Assembly: GCA_963169105.1 (NCBI GenBank)
Contig: OY720641.1
Span: 5,161,258 to 5,225,257 of the forward strand
From: Ceriagrion tenellum
Taxonomy: Eukaryota > Arthropoda > Insecta > Odonata > Coenagrionidae
Direction of reading: 5' to 3'
DNA length: 64,000 nucleotides
Each line of letters begins with the position of its first letter. Position 1 is the first letter of the stretch. Positions 32,479 through 43,745 of this stretch are shown in pieces. The notes beneath the pieces are model-generated. The model did no database searches, was not told where the DNA came from, and saw only the letters and a list, made by a program, of their open reading frames with translations. The position numbers were made by a program, and so were the translations under genes.

Positions 32479-33439
32479 TGAAACGTTGAGTCTAGTGTCA
32501 CATGCATCCAAAAGAAGCACATACGATTAGAAAGTCGAAGAATGGATAGGAAAATTGAAGACATCCTCTCGGAAAACCAGTTTGCATTTAGGATGAACAA
32601 GCGAACCAGGGAGACCATACTCTGACTGAGAGTAATCGTGGAGAAAACAATGCATATGAACAAGCCTTTGTTCGTTGCATTCGTGGACCTCGAGAAAGCC
32701 TTCGACAACGTTGAGTGGAACAAGATGTTCAGACTTCTCGAAAAACGCAGAATGGATTGCGACGACAGAAGAATTATCTACCAAATATACAGGAAGCAAT
32801 TAGTCACAATACGAATGCGATACGGGAGTCAGATAGAAGTTAAATAAACCGTGGATTAAGGATTAAGACTCGGATGCAACCTCTCAGTGGCACTGTTCAA
32901 CATGTACTTGGAGGAGGCAATAAGATAGGCACAAGGAATTGGACTGAGTGGAACAAAGATGAAAGGAGAAGAAATTAAACATGCCCCGCTTCGCAGATGA
33001 AATCGCAGTCATAGCTGGAAATCGCAATGATCTTCAAAGGTCACTAAACGTAATGGACTAAGCTCTCCAAGAATGCAGTATGAAAATAAATAAGACGAAG
33101 ACGAAAATCCTAGTATGCGGAAGAGAGAAACTGAATTTAGAAGTCACCCTGATAGGAGAGAAATTAGAGCAAAAGGATACCTTCACCTATCTCGGAAGCA
33201 CCATCACGTGAACGGTAGACACACAACGGACATACAACGCAAGCGCACACTAATGGCTTCCTAGGATTTCTCCAATATCCACAGTGGCCCACCAACGAAC
33301 GAATATAAGCAATAAACCTACCCGTCAATTGAATATAAGCAATGAACAAATAAATAGGAAACATACGATCATTTCCGAAACACCTGGTCTCAGGTTTACT
33401 CTGGGCACTTACCTACTCACCCTACTCTCGTTGCCTACT

Positions 33440-33760
33440 AAATTTCCTGTGTGTGACTGACAGGACATAGGAGAAATCTTTTGCAAACGTTGAGTGTGCG
33501 AGTGAATTTGATTCACAAGGGTCGCTGTTTCCCAATACACCCGAGTGATTGAGTGATTGTCAGCGTGTTTATTTTTTATTGGTTCATTGTTTATTCCTAT
33601 TTTCTGTGTGATTGGTTGGTCCCTGATGTTGGAGAAATCCTTGCAAACCCCAAGTGCGTCTGTGTGATTGCGATTCACAAGGGTCCCTGTTTCCCGACAC
33701 ATCCGAGTGATTAAGCGTGCGTTTTTCCTTTCTTTAGGTTGATAACCCAATTTTTGTTTA
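33440..33760. repeat. Two-unit direct repeat, period about 161 bp
   Basis: GAGAAATC..TTGCAAAC, GATTCACAAGGGTC, CTGTTTCCC-A-ACA-CCGAGTGATT recur at 33471 and 33632 in the same order. The units have diverged moderately. It could be two monomers of a satellite. No coding potential. Confidence 0.7.
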
Positions 33761-33764
33761 GAAA

Positions 33765-34405
33765 ACATGAGTAATGAGATTCTCTGAGACAAAGAAAGCG
33801 AGGCTGGTGATTAAAGTTGGAGGACAAAAACTGGAAAAATTAGAGAGCGTTTTATTACATAGGTGGTACGCCAGAAGAAAGCGGGAATAGTAGCAAAGAC
33901 AAACGGCGGAGAATAGCGCTAGCAAAGGAGGCGTTTCGTGATAGAAGGGAGCTGATGACGGGGAAATAGGGTAAGGATGTGAAGAAGAGGCTGGTGAAGA
34001 GCTTGATAAGGAGGTTAGCGTTGTATGGGGCAGAAATGTGGCCCCTCGGAAAAGAGGACGAGAATAGTCTTCAAGCATTTGAGATTTGGGTGTTGAGAAG
34101 GATAGTGAAGGTGAGGTGGACGGAAAGGGAGACAAACGAGGAAGTGCTGGAGATGGTGGGCGAGGAAAGGAAACTTCTGGATGAAATCCGAGATAGGCAG
34201 AGTAAGTGGCTGGAGGATGTAATAAAGGGTGATGGGTTGCTGAAGAATTTGATAGAGGGAAGGAAGTTGGGCAAGCGGGGAAGAGAAAGGAGGATAGGTT
34301 TCTTGAATAGGATGAAGAAAGGTAGATCATATGCTGAGGGGAAAAAGGATATACTATAGCGATATCGGCCCCTGAAAGTGTATAAAACCGGGAGGAGACT
34401 GTCAT
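33765..34405 (+). mobile_element. RTE-C LINE, 5'-truncated 3' end
   Basis: Starts in the late RT region (TKKARLVIKVGGQKLEKLES), then an open frame 33979-34359 (126 codons) with LYGAEMWPLGKEDENSLQAF, EIWVLRRIVKVRWTERETNE, EVLEMVGEERKLLDEI and GKRGRERR. These are the C-terminal post-RT blocks of RTE-type ORF2. The 3' end GGCCCCTGAAAGTGTATAAA matches the 3' end of the longer minus copy at 50923. Nothing remains of the endonuclease. Confidence 0.82.
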
Positions 34406-34409
34406 TCAA

Positions 34410-35185
34410 CAAAACCTACCATATTCGGTAAAATACTAAAAAAATATGAAAAACCCTCCTTTTTACCTGCCTCCTCCAAAACTAGTGCCTATTACGTTTA
34501 CGGCCTTTGGTTTTCTGTCTCTTTCCATTGTTTAACGGCCGTAGGTGCGTTCGTTTTACGTACACATGTGTAACATAACTCTTTTGACTCACACTGTCCG
34601 TTTAGAGACTACTTAATCAGGATTATGTGTGCTTCGCATGAAGAAAACTCAAACTTTTTTTAAACTGTGCCATCTTGATAAAAACTGGAAAATTTAAGCG
34701 CCTGAGTGATTTATAGCATATATTTTTTCGTGCATTTTCGCGATTCATATTATGCAACGTGCGGGGATTTATTGCCTAAACTCCCCCCCCCTGCGGAAAC
34801 CCTCCTGGAATTCATGAGCTGTTATCTCTAGCCGTTTTCCCGTATAGTGCCTGCTACTTCTTTCCAGACGCTCTCAAGGGGCGCTTGCCTTGTATATTCA
34901 TTTATATACATATGTATGCATGCATATATGTTTGGCCGATAGTAAAAAAATGAAAAGATTTATTGATCCGTGATAGTGAATTCTGGGCCACTTGAAAAAG
35001 TCTTGAAAATGAGAGAATAAAATTTTGAGTGAAAAAAAGCAGCCAGAGATCGTCTCCTGACATGGGCGTGCACTCTTTATCATGAGAACGTGGCCAGTAG
35101 CAATCCTGAGAGAACGAAAGCATAGCTTCCCTTGGCTTTGGAGTGCATAATTACGTAGATATTATGTTACTTATTATTATAGAGC
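34410..35185. other. Nothing convincing
   Basis: Includes a C9 tract (34783-34792) and a small ATATGTATGCATGCATATAT palindrome near 34910. No gene recognised. Confidence 0.4.
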
Positions 35186-35189
35186 GTAT

Positions 35190-35870
35190 AGTTGTTCAAT
35201 CCTAAGATTGGTTGACTTCAGCCCTCAACCCTTCCCTATCTAATGCTAGTTTCCTTTGCCTCCTCGTATCTCCTCCCCCCTGTACTGTCCTCTCTGCTTG
35301 ATCCATGAACTTATTCCTGCGTCTTCCTCTGATGGGACTTTTCCCTCTATTTCACCTTTTACAGTAATGTTCTTCACAAACACATTGTGTCTCAGGGTGT
35401 GTCCAATTCATCTTTTTTTTCTTTTCTATACGTCGTCCTTTATGGTCCTTGCCTCTTCTACTCTTCTGAGCACTTCATCATTTTGTATTTTGTCCGTCCA
35501 TTTTATTTTCAGCATCCTCCCCCAGCACCAGGTTTCAAAGGCTTCCAGTCTATTCTGGTCAGCTTTTTTCCAACGGTCCATGCTTCCGATCCATAGATTG
35601 CTACGCTCCACATGAATTTTTTTACATACTGTATCCTCGTTTGTTATCCTATCTTCTTTCATCACAGCAGTTGTCTTTTTCCCATGAACACCTTCATAGC
35701 TTGGGCTATTCTCCGCTTGATGTCCGTTGTACTTCTTCTGTTCCGCGTGATGGTACTTCCGACATAGGTGAAGGATTCCATTGGCTCTTATTTCTGTATT
35801 CTCCGGGTGACTTTTACATTCAGCTTCGATTTAACAGAGAGCGAATTACGTACAGTGAATGATAAACAGC
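35190..35870 (-). mobile_element. RTE-A LINE, 5'-truncated 3' end (copy 3)
   Basis: The family 3' terminus lies at 35193-35220 (plus strand TTCAATCCTAAGATTGGTTG). Minus-strand reading yields SNLWIGSMDRWKKADQNRLE, FETWCWGRMLKIKWTDKIQN and, further upstream (35760-35830), SFTYVGSTITR with RRIAQAMKVF. This is the longest of the four RTE-A tails and reaches the end of the RT domain. Multiple stops. Confidence 0.78.
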
Positions 35871-36594
35871 AGCGAGGATCGTGAAATTTTGCCAGATATA
35901 CTAAATTTATTATCTTCATTAGTGAAATCGATCATAATATGAGTTAATAGAAAACATTAAATTTCGAAGACACTCGAGTGTAGCCACGGTATTGAAGAAT
36001 GGTCGCTCTGGTATTCCACCGGGTTAGCGGCCTCATTTACCCCTATGTTTCAATGAACGACTTGTTCTTCATGTAACGCCGGGAAAACCTAAGGTCTATG
36101 ATAAGCTACAATATTACCTTAAGGAAGTCACCATCATGCTCATTATTTGTCCCTTAGCGGTGTATACATATGTTGGGGGCATTGAAGGAGCACATTTTTT
36201 AGGGCTACCGTTCATTAAAACAGCGAGCACCTAACTGTATACTGTTTGGCGCTAAGAGAACACTTTAGACAGCTTCTTTGACATCATATGTCCGGAAGTC
36301 CTGAAAACCTGTTACTTTAAATTATTCAAAAGTATGTTGAGAGTAGCTTATTTGGATAAAGCATTCGGCTCGATGTCTACAGATCTCGGTTCGAGTTCTG
36401 GTCAAGGCGAATGACTTTTCATCTGCGTCATTTCAAACTTGTCGAAAATTATTATATTTGTGAGCAAGAAAACAAAGGAAGAAAGTTAATATATATGCTT
36501 TAATAGAAAGATACATAAATTTTTGGCCACTGCAAATACGTAGACTTAGTGGAAAAAGAACAATCTTTGCGAATTTCACTGTAAGTTTTTTTTA
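35871..36594. other. Nothing recognised
   Basis: AT-rich. The last 50 bp (36545-36594) match, inverted, the sequence downstream of the hammerhead-like motif at 42747, so they belong to the same repeat family. Confidence 0.4.
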
Positions 36595-36640
36595 TTCACG
36601 ACCTGGGTTTTGACATTTCATGTCATCTTCAGGTCTTAGT
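36595..36640 (-). ncRNA. Hammerhead-ribozyme-like motif (copy d)
   Basis: Minus strand: CTGAAGA (36626-36632), stem GACAT...ATGTC, AAAA in place of GAAA, then CCCAGGTC and GTGAATAAAA. It is a sister of copy e at 42747 (shared downstream GTGAATAAAA...CTTA...AGTGAAATT). The G-to-A change in the GAAA box and an imperfect helix III palindrome suggest loss of activity. Confidence 0.45.
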
Positions 36641-36654
36641 AGACTTAGACTTAG

Positions 36655-36657
<3 letters not shown>

Positions 36658-36741
<84 letters not shown>
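36658..36741. repeat. (TA)n microsatellite
   Basis: About 42 uninterrupted AT dinucleotides, next to hammerhead-like copy d. Prone to cruciform extrusion and length change. Confidence 0.97.
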
Positions 36742-36743
<2 letters not shown>

Positions 36744-38635
36744 AATCTCAACTGGTTTCCACGTATTGATGTGGTTCCAGCAAAAGCATGTGTACTTCAG
36801 CTTGAGCTAAAGTGGAAAATGTGGGTGATGATAGGGAACTAATGAGATGTGCAATGGAGTGAATAATTTTTATGTAATTAAGTTCGCAGAAAAACTGCTT
36901 AGGATGAATGGGAAGATTTATATGAACAAACTGAAAGAATTAGAAAGGAAAGCAGCCAGATTTTTATTTTTAAGCCGCCACTGAAAGAGGAACATTGTCA
37001 TACCAATAAAAATATTCCTTGGGTGGACATATCTGAAGGGAAAGAAGATGAGATAAAAGCTATTTAGGATATATATAAGTGACTAAACAAAGATGATGCT
37101 AAAGGAGGAAGAGGGTAAAGATAAATGGTTGAATGTTCCTCGCCACATAGGAAGGAAAGGAACTATATAATTATCTGTCAGCTACAAAAGAAAGTAAACT
37201 TTTTCAAACACTCATTCTCGAATCAAGAAGATTAGAAATATAATGAGTTACCTAAAGATAATTTGATTTTTATTTCTGTTTATAAGAGACTTTTTTTAAA
37301 TAATCGTACATTGTTTTTAAAATGAATAGTTTTCCTTTTTTCTGTGATTTTATGTCAGATTTAACGTTGCCTTTAGGCTAATTGGCCAATTGTAACGAAG
37401 TTATTTGATATATATAACTAAGTAAGCAGTTATTTTGGCGCGAATGTCTCATTACATGTGACCAAAGTCCGTCAGCCTTTTTGGACGATAAACACTCCGA
37501 TTTAGTGTTATTTGGTTTGGCGGCATTCATCAGCGGAATTTCTATACATTCCCTTGCTGGTCGTACATCTTCTGCTTAAAGCCACCAATCACTTGTTTTT
37601 TAAGTCAAATTCATCAACGGAATTTTAGGCAGAAGAAAGGGTGGTATGAATTTCAGTTTTGAAAAACAAAGAGGAGAGAAAACTATGAGAAAATTAAATT
37701 TCAGGGAAAAATATGTATCACACAGGGACGCAATTTCCGGAAAATTCTAGTCTGAGTTCCAAAGGGTTTTTTGCACTCAGTGCGTGAAGAATGTTGAAAA
37801 CTGCTCCCTCTCATGTCCTATTAAATCCTCATCAGAGTGCAAAGTGCTTCCCAAGGCTGGGCTCGCGGATAAGATCTTCTTTCTTCTCGCTCATGCAATA
37901 TGCAATAATGCGCCAATAGTAATGGGGAAAGTTAATTTCGCTCCCAGAAGAGGAACATGACAAATTGAGGCAATGAAAGCGGGAGGAAAAAAGTAACATC
38001 TGGGCGTTAAAACATCAGAAGGATTCTGAAGTTGAATGGAGTCAATTATGAGATGCTTTACAACTTTAGACGCCGATTTAATGGCTGAGATGATTATAAA
38101 GTTTCCTGATTGGAGTTTATATGAATGACTTTCTTCCTTGGTGCCCTTAGAGTGTACATATGAGTGGTATCCCCTCAGAGAAACTTGTGCTTCGGAGCAA
38201 TTGAATTGTGCACTTGGGTATAAGGTTTCTGTGGTCAAATAACCTAGAGGTTTACATGAACGTTGAAATTGAAAAATGTCTAATGTATTTTATTATTAAC
38301 CAATTACCGCAGCGTAGGTAAGTGCAGTTAAATCTTCCAGTTATTAGAATTACGAATAGAATAACTTTTCATTGTGTTCTAAGTTTATCCATAAGAGCAT
38401 AATACAAAATACATATAAATTTCTGCTTTCAATGAAAATAAAAAAGAAAAAGATCATACCTGGCAGAAGAACCACAATAAAACAGTAAGTCGAAATCCAA
38501 TAAATGAAAAAAAATGCAGAAATGGAAAATGTGAGATCAGTCAGAGGAAGGTAAGAAGAATACAAAAATTTCACAGATCATTATATAAATAAAGATGATA
38601 CTATAATGAAACTCCAAAATTAACGTTAGAGACAC
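36742..38635. other. No gene supported
   Basis: The purine-rich stretch 36880-37200 has the look of degraded coding sequence but no motif survives. An open minus frame 37891-38238 (115 codons) is not recognisable. The remainder is AT-rich. Confidence 0.4.
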
Positions 38636-38639
38636 GTAT

Positions 38640-38880
38640 ATTCACTTTGTTTAATATATTAGTTTTTCATTGAAAATAGAGAGAGAGGAAGCATTTTTCA
38701 TTGATAATGGCATAGAATTCCAGATTTTTGAGCCAGAGGTAACAAAAGATTTAAGATAATTAATTTTTAATATACTGGAAATGTTTTGTAGGATTTTGTT
38801 CGTGATATACATAACATTTATCGCTTTCCTTATTACAGAGTTGTGCATTGTTCATAAAATGAATTTTTTACTTGTGAAAA
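38640..38880 (-). mobile_element. LINE fragment, CR1/Jockey-group ORF2 C-terminus
   Basis: The minus frame 38848-38640 reads SFVTSGSKIWNSMPLSMKN then ASSLSIFNEKL, the very characteristic G-K-WNSLP--LK--SSL--FK-KLK end of CR1/Rex/Jockey-type LINE polymerases. The open frame begins within the fragment and continues through the end of the block. It is distinct from LINE-F. Boundaries are approximate. Confidence 0.7.
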
Positions 38881-40045
38881 AGATTCTTCAGTATTTTCTG
38901 ACTCTTTGATGTGCCTTAAGGATATATCACCGCAACTGGTTTAGTCAAAAATAATTTCAAAATGTACCTTATCTTTTATTTTTGTTTGATAAAGAATGAT
39001 TTCACCGTTGACATTTCTGACTTTACAAGGTCAATAGCATCTCAGATACTGTAGCGATGTGGTGAAAAAGGGATGGGGTAGCCATTACCTTACCTGAGTT
39101 TAATGAATATTATTGCCGAGAATATGAGTTATTAAGCCTGACCGAAACGTCTGTGTGAAATAGTACGAACTGATTTTCACTCACTTTTCAGCGACGTAGA
39201 GTTTTTATATTTGTCAAAAATATGACATTTGACTTCGAATACAATTAAATGCAAAAAATATATCTCATTCATTTCTACATCAATTGAAATGATAACAAAA
39301 TATTTACTATTAATAAGATACAGAAAAGCTAAAAAAGCACTCATGATGAAAAGGCCGCAATACTGTGCTCAAAGAAGATTGGATTGCGAACGTGGAAACA
39401 GTATGTGTTAACATTCGCGTGGAGGACATTTAATTATATGCTCCAAATACTACATTTAATAACAATTGTTTAACTCCGTATAAGGAATGAAAACTATTGA
39501 AATGAAGCTTTGGAGCTCAAAAGTAAAAAAAACGTCCCTCAATTTTTGGATTGTCAACTTCAAAAGAAGCCTTTTCCTCCAAGTCCAGCAGAAATACCTT
39601 GATTTTCTTGGGGAAGACGGTAGAAAATTCGTCGAAAAGGGTTGCTACTAAGCAATAAGTATGGTGTTATGCATGACCATTGTGACCCTTAGAATAAGTG
39701 TGACTCTAAATATTGTAGAATCCGAAGGAAAAGAAAGGATCACACAGGATGTCTAGTGACAGTTGCAAAAGACTTATTATTCCAGAGTTGTGGCGTTGGG
39801 CTAGGCTATTAAATTGATTTCGGCATTCATTTGGCAACGCTTATTTTCTCTTTTTGGCTTGTGTCCATTACTATTTTTCCCTCCAGCAGTTCATCTTTTT
39901 CTCTTGATTAAATGTTTTTTTAAGATTAGTGTTTAATAAATGCATGGTGAATAAGATTTTATTGATGCCTTCCATTATTAAAAATAGTATTAATTGTAAC
40001 CGGGGCTTGAGTAAATGACCCCATTATCATTAATATAAGCGGTGA
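38881..40045. other. Nothing recognised
   Basis: AT-rich, short open frames only. Confidence 0.4.
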
Positions 40046-40690
40046 TTGTTTGATCTCAGCTTAAGCGGAGGTGGACCAGGAGCTTCGAAATAAACCTGAG
40101 CTGGCAAAGATTCCACTTTTCAACTCGTCGACTCTGGAGTCCTGGTTGTGAAATTTATTGTTATTATCGTTGAAGTCATAGCTATAGCGCACATTAACGC
40201 AGGCCTTGTCAGGCGCATCCTTGTCAGGCGCATTCCGCATTCGTATTCCCCACACAGCTTCGCCCACTTCTTTTTTTGTTCTTTCCACGTTTTTCCAGAG
40301 GTGTTCTCTTCCTTGTCGCCAGAGAGACTCCTTCCCCCCTCGAAAATCTAGGAGTTTGAACCAGTGCCCACGGCCAGACTCTCACGCTTCTCTTTGCACT
40401 CTTGCCAGCTGTTTTTCTCTCTACCGACGGATGAAACAGCGGAAGAAAGAACTCTTCAAACTATTTTCCTTCCATTGACTAGTGCGCCATCAATGAGAAT
40501 CGGAGAATCCGCCGTCCATTTTTTCACCTTCACATCACTACTATGGGGTGTTCGTCATTTATTCGACGCCATGGGCTTCTCATGGAGGACACTGTTGCCA
40601 AACTTATTCTCCTTGTACTCACCCCTTGGCCGTGAATTTGACCGATACCGAGCTTAAATTTAGTTCATCTGCTATTAGGAATGTTATTTT
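40046..40690. other. GC-richer patch without an assigned gene
   Basis: Overlapping open frames (40061-40288 -, 40206-40478 +, 40364-40657 +) lie in a stretch less AT-rich than its surroundings, with a short direct repeat CCTTGTCAGGCGCAT (about 40203 and 40218). It may hold an old exon or 5' region, but no motif or clear splice pair decides it. Confidence 0.35.
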
Positions 40691-40693
40691 AAT

Positions 40694-40970
40694 ATTATAG
40701 GACTCTTAGATAGACCTAGTACAGACTCTTAGATAGACATTATAGGACTCTTAGATAGACATTATAGGACTCTTGGATAGACATAGTACAGACTCTTAGA
40801 TAGACATTATAGGACTCTTGGATAGACATAGTACAGACTTTTAGATAGACATTATAGGACTCTTGGATAGACCTAGTACAGACTCTTAGATAGACATTAT
40901 AGGACTATTAGATAGACCTAGTACAGACTCTTAGATAGACATTATAGGACTCTTAGATAGACATAGTACA
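40694..40970. repeat. Minisatellite of alternating 22- and 23-bp units
   Basis: Twelve units begin GACTCTTAGATAGAC. One type ends ATTATAG (22 bp) and the other CTAGTACA or ATAGTACA (23 bp). They mostly alternate, giving a 45-bp higher-order dimer; one ATTATAG unit is doubled at the left. Divergence between units is only one or two bases, implying recent expansion. Confidence 0.92.
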
Positions 40971-41425
40971 CAAAACAACAGGGTATTTTTATTTTTTAAT
41001 GCTAATGACAACGTCGCACCTTTGGTCTAGTAGAGATTTACGCAGCAAACGTATCTCCATACGAGTCCATGCCGTCGTCTCTAAGTGAAGCACGTTATTG
41101 AACGTTTAAAAGTAGCATGAGTAAATTAACAAAATTCAATCGATTTGGCATTTATTTAAAGAGAAGGATCTTTCTAATAATGATCGAAAAACGGCTTGTT
41201 ATTTCTCTTTTTTCTGTTATGTAGCAAAATACAGGAGCTGGTTTTATTTGACACCTGCGTGAACCCGGAATTTATATTTTTAAGCGAAAGAAATATTACG
41301 TCATTAATGCCACGACTTTATGTTCGCGAATGTTCTCAATCATTAAACAAATTAATAAACAGCCCATTTAAATACTTTCTATTGGCTAACTTCAGTGAGC
41401 ATGGGGTATCTGAGACGTATGGAAC
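40971..41425. other. Nothing recognised
   Basis: AT-rich; the 77-codon frame 41196-41429 shows no motif. Confidence 0.4.
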
Positions 41426-41429
41426 GTAA

Positions 41430-41870
41430 AAAGGAGAGATAGAGGTAGAAATGAGTGGTACATGAAAGAATTTCGTATGGATTCTCCACTAATGGACGCG
41501 TATAGAAGGGACGTGCTTTCTTGGTATGGAAATTTTGAGAGAAGGAATGAGATTCGAATAACGAAGTGGATTTTGTATTGGAGAAGAGAATGAAGCAGTA
41601 GGAAGGGATAGATTGAGAACTTATAGGGCTCTTGTGGTGGAAAAGGCTCTAGATAGGAAGAATATTGGGAGTTTTAAACCAGGTGAACGTGTATGAAGCA
41701 ATGTATGAGAGTACGTAAATAAAAATAGGTACGCAAGGTGAGGACAGTATGGCAAATATGCCATAATAGAGAGGTGTTTTTACTGGACTAGCAATAATAG
41801 TAAGAATAACCCTCTTAACTGTGGTTACCCCGAAAGAAATGAGAGTGGTTAGTTTAGGATATATTCTTAA
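41430..41870 (+). mobile_element. LINE-B, very old 3' end (copy 3)
   Basis: Reading pieces are FRMDSPLMDAYRRDVLSWYG, NFERRNEIRITKW and, later, EEYWEF (compare RRRNIRSL). They align collinearly with the C-terminal block of the copies at 10105 and 14203. The 3' signature survives as GGTTACCCCGAAAGAAATGA. Many indels; clearly older than the other copies. Confidence 0.65.
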
Positions 41871-42745
41871 AATGTTTAAAAAATTTCGTTTTCATAGCAT
41901 TTTTTTCGACAGTCGTAAAAATTTAGGATATGAATCAGTTATGTATTAGGAAAATTAGGGATTGAATCAATTGTTGAAAAGAGTTTGGTCATAAGTTTGA
42001 AGTCTTCGAGTCATCTTTATTTTTATATTTATTCCATGCATCGTACAGCTGCCAAACATTAAAATAAAATACAAATCTTGTCTCTATTACGGCCGGAATA
42101 ATACTGTTGTTTTAACAACCTTCATCTCATCTTAAGGCACATTAACAAACATCCTGACTGGTGGAGGATATAGTGACGTGTTTGAAGAAAGGTTGACTCT
42201 CAATAGATTTTTCCATTTTTGTGATTCGTTTACTATATTTAGCACCGTTTATGTCACCAACTCCAGTGTTTGTTTTGAGTTTCAGCGAGACGGAGTTATT
42301 TTCGTGCTCTTAGTATTTTCCAGGGTCAAATCTGTCACTCTTCTTGAAATATCTCCAGCGGTTATCGTGCCCAATCTATTTTGCTAATCTAGAGGGTCTC
42401 ACCTGCTGGCGATATTTTAATCTCATTCGTTTCAGTTTAGTAAAGAGACACAATGCAATATTTATAGATACCCCTTGAAAGAATAATTTTCTCATCTTTT
42501 GTGGTTCAAGATAAACCTAATCGCTGCTGTTTTTTATTGTGCACAAAACAATTGGCTTTACATGTAGCCAAGACGTAATTTTGTGCGTATTGGTGTTCAT
42601 TCTCGCGATTTTGATTAAAAATTCGACATTCTGGTTTTAATATATCTTTTTTCGCTTCAAAAATAATCAATCCTCCCTTCTCCAACCAACAACACCCCCA
42701 TCGCACCCACCCTTTGAGTATACTATATTGGTCGGAAACTCTGTA
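41871..42745. other. Nothing recognised
   Basis: Short open frames at 42178-42387 (+) and 42506-42904 (-) lack motifs. Confidence 0.4.
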
Positions 42746-42746
42746 A

Positions 42747-42793
42747 TTTGCACCTGAAGATGACATAAACTGTCGAAATCCGGGTCGTGAATA
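42747..42793 (+). ncRNA. Hammerhead-ribozyme-like motif (copy e, best formed)
   Basis: CTGAAGA (42754-42760), stem II GACA/TGTC closing loop TAAAC (42762-42774), GAAA (42775-42778), helix III ATCCGGGT and C at the predicted cleavage site (42786). Stem I pairs CAC (42751-42753) with GTG (42787-42789), followed by a G-A mismatch and two more pairs (TT/AA). One unpaired T (42761) sits between the core and stem II. All conserved boxes are intact. Downstream GTGAATAAAACTTA is shared with copy d. Confidence 0.55.
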
Positions 42794-43314
42794 AAACTTA
42801 ATAGTGAAATTTGTAAAGTTTGTTCTTTTTCCAACAATGAAAACGGAGTTTGTGGAGCTTGAATAATCCCAAGGAACACGAGTTCCATCAAGACCCGAGT
42901 TCAAATGTCAATGATTTGATATTAAATTGTTTTCATCATTACATTTTGCTCGTAATTCTAATTAACATTTATCTGAGTACCTAAATTGGTATTATGTTAA
43001 CACGTCTATTATTGTAACCCAAAATTTTCAGATATTTAGTTTTTTTCTTCTCCTTATTATTATTCCAAATTACATTGTAAATAGACAAATGCCTGTTGGC
43101 TATGAAAGTAGACATGCACATAAAATGATCTGATCACATAACTACATGAAGAGGAAAAAAAAAGAAAATTATAACAAGGATGGATTAACATAAGTTACAC
43201 TATAGAAATTAATTTTGTCTTAAATTTTCTTAACATTTACTTCTAAATGATTTTAAGGTTTTGGGTAAGGGATAAGGGTATATAATTGGTCTTAAACATT
43301 GAGGCATATGTAGA

Positions 43315-43745
43315 GGGCACTACGTCATCAAACTGGAGCCTGACAACCAAAATAACAACTATATTTGGGATCGGGTTGGTGTGGTGGTGGCTATAGTACT
43401 CGCCTACCACACGGGCGGCCAGGGTTCAAATCCCTGCAGAGGCGGATGTTTTTCAGAGGGAACCCGATCCCTACATGGGTGTCTTGTGGAGGGAACTTCA
43501 GGTACAGTACTCCGTCTGTCGAAAGAGTAGTTAAACCGTGGACCCCTTGGTGCCTTTCGTTAAGAGCAGGCTAATGCCGACGCCGGGTTTCTATCCACCC
43601 TCCCTCCATTACCTGTCCCCTAGGGCTCAAATGACCTCAGCCGTTGGTCGCCTCCCAAAAATATCCAATCCAATCCAATCACTATATTTTTTGATCATGC
43701 TCTCTCCGTACTTTCCAATGGATAGCGCGACGGAATGAATGAATT
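43315..43745 (+). repeat. Repeat shared with 57835-57950, split by a SINE
   Basis: TACGTCATCAAACTGGAGCC and AATAACAACTATATT before the SINE, and ACTTTCCAATGGATAGCGCG after it, correspond to an uninterrupted stretch at 57835-57950 (TACGTCATCAAGCTGTAGCC, AATAACAACTATATTGG, CATTGGATTGCACGACCGAA). The class of this repeat is unknown; it supplies the empty-site comparison for the SINE. Confidence 0.6.
43367..43680 (+). mobile_element. tRNA-derived SINE (copy 2) with target duplication
   Basis: Flanked by ACTATATTT at 43358-43366 and 43681-43689. The tRNA head has GTGGTGGCTATAGTACTCGC (box A) and GGGTTCAAATCCCTGC (box B). The body has CCGTGGACCCCTTGGTGCC and AGGCTAATGCCGACGCCGGG, and the tail is CCAATCCAATCCAATC. 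It is the best-preserved head of the three copies. An internal pol III promoter is expected; mobilising LINE not identified. Confidence 0.92.

Larger units (their letters stand above)
28040..33215 (+). mobile_element. RTE-type LINE (probably RTE-A), host of several nested insertions
   Basis: Four collinear ORF2 pieces are separated by foreign DNA. 28040-28360 (KPWMMTEIRKLIEERRKYK, LYKKLRNQVNRECKKA) is the endonuclease-RT linker, and 29063-29150 (DWIKSCCEEVNENMKKGN) continues it. 31430-31607 (INGEIIKALGSIAKDNLYEV, GKFPEDFQKIVMITIPK) opens the reverse transcriptase. 32479-33215 (SLVSHASK, NQFAFRMNKRTRETIL, FVAFVDLEKAFDNVEWNKMF, then DTFTYLGSTIT) carries more RT, with stops and loss of the active-site Asp pair reading. 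The last motif closely matches the 5' edge of the RTE-A copy near 35770. Each gap corresponds to a recognisable insertion. It is dead. Confidence 0.8.

Noticed and set aside
34365..34390. TATAAAA box as promoter
   Set aside because: It is part of the conserved RTE-C 3' end (also at 50923-50945), not a promoter of a neighbouring gene.
33758..34405. Long minus-strand open frame (215 codons)
   Set aside because: It is the antisense of the RTE-C C-terminal coding sequence; Ser/Pro/Phe-rich low-complexity translation with no motif.
36658..36741. Replication origin-like AT tract
   Set aside because: Pure dinucleotide microsatellite with no further evidence.
40694..40970. CRISPR-like array
   Set aside because: No unique spacers; head-to-tail alternating units are a minisatellite in a eukaryotic genome.
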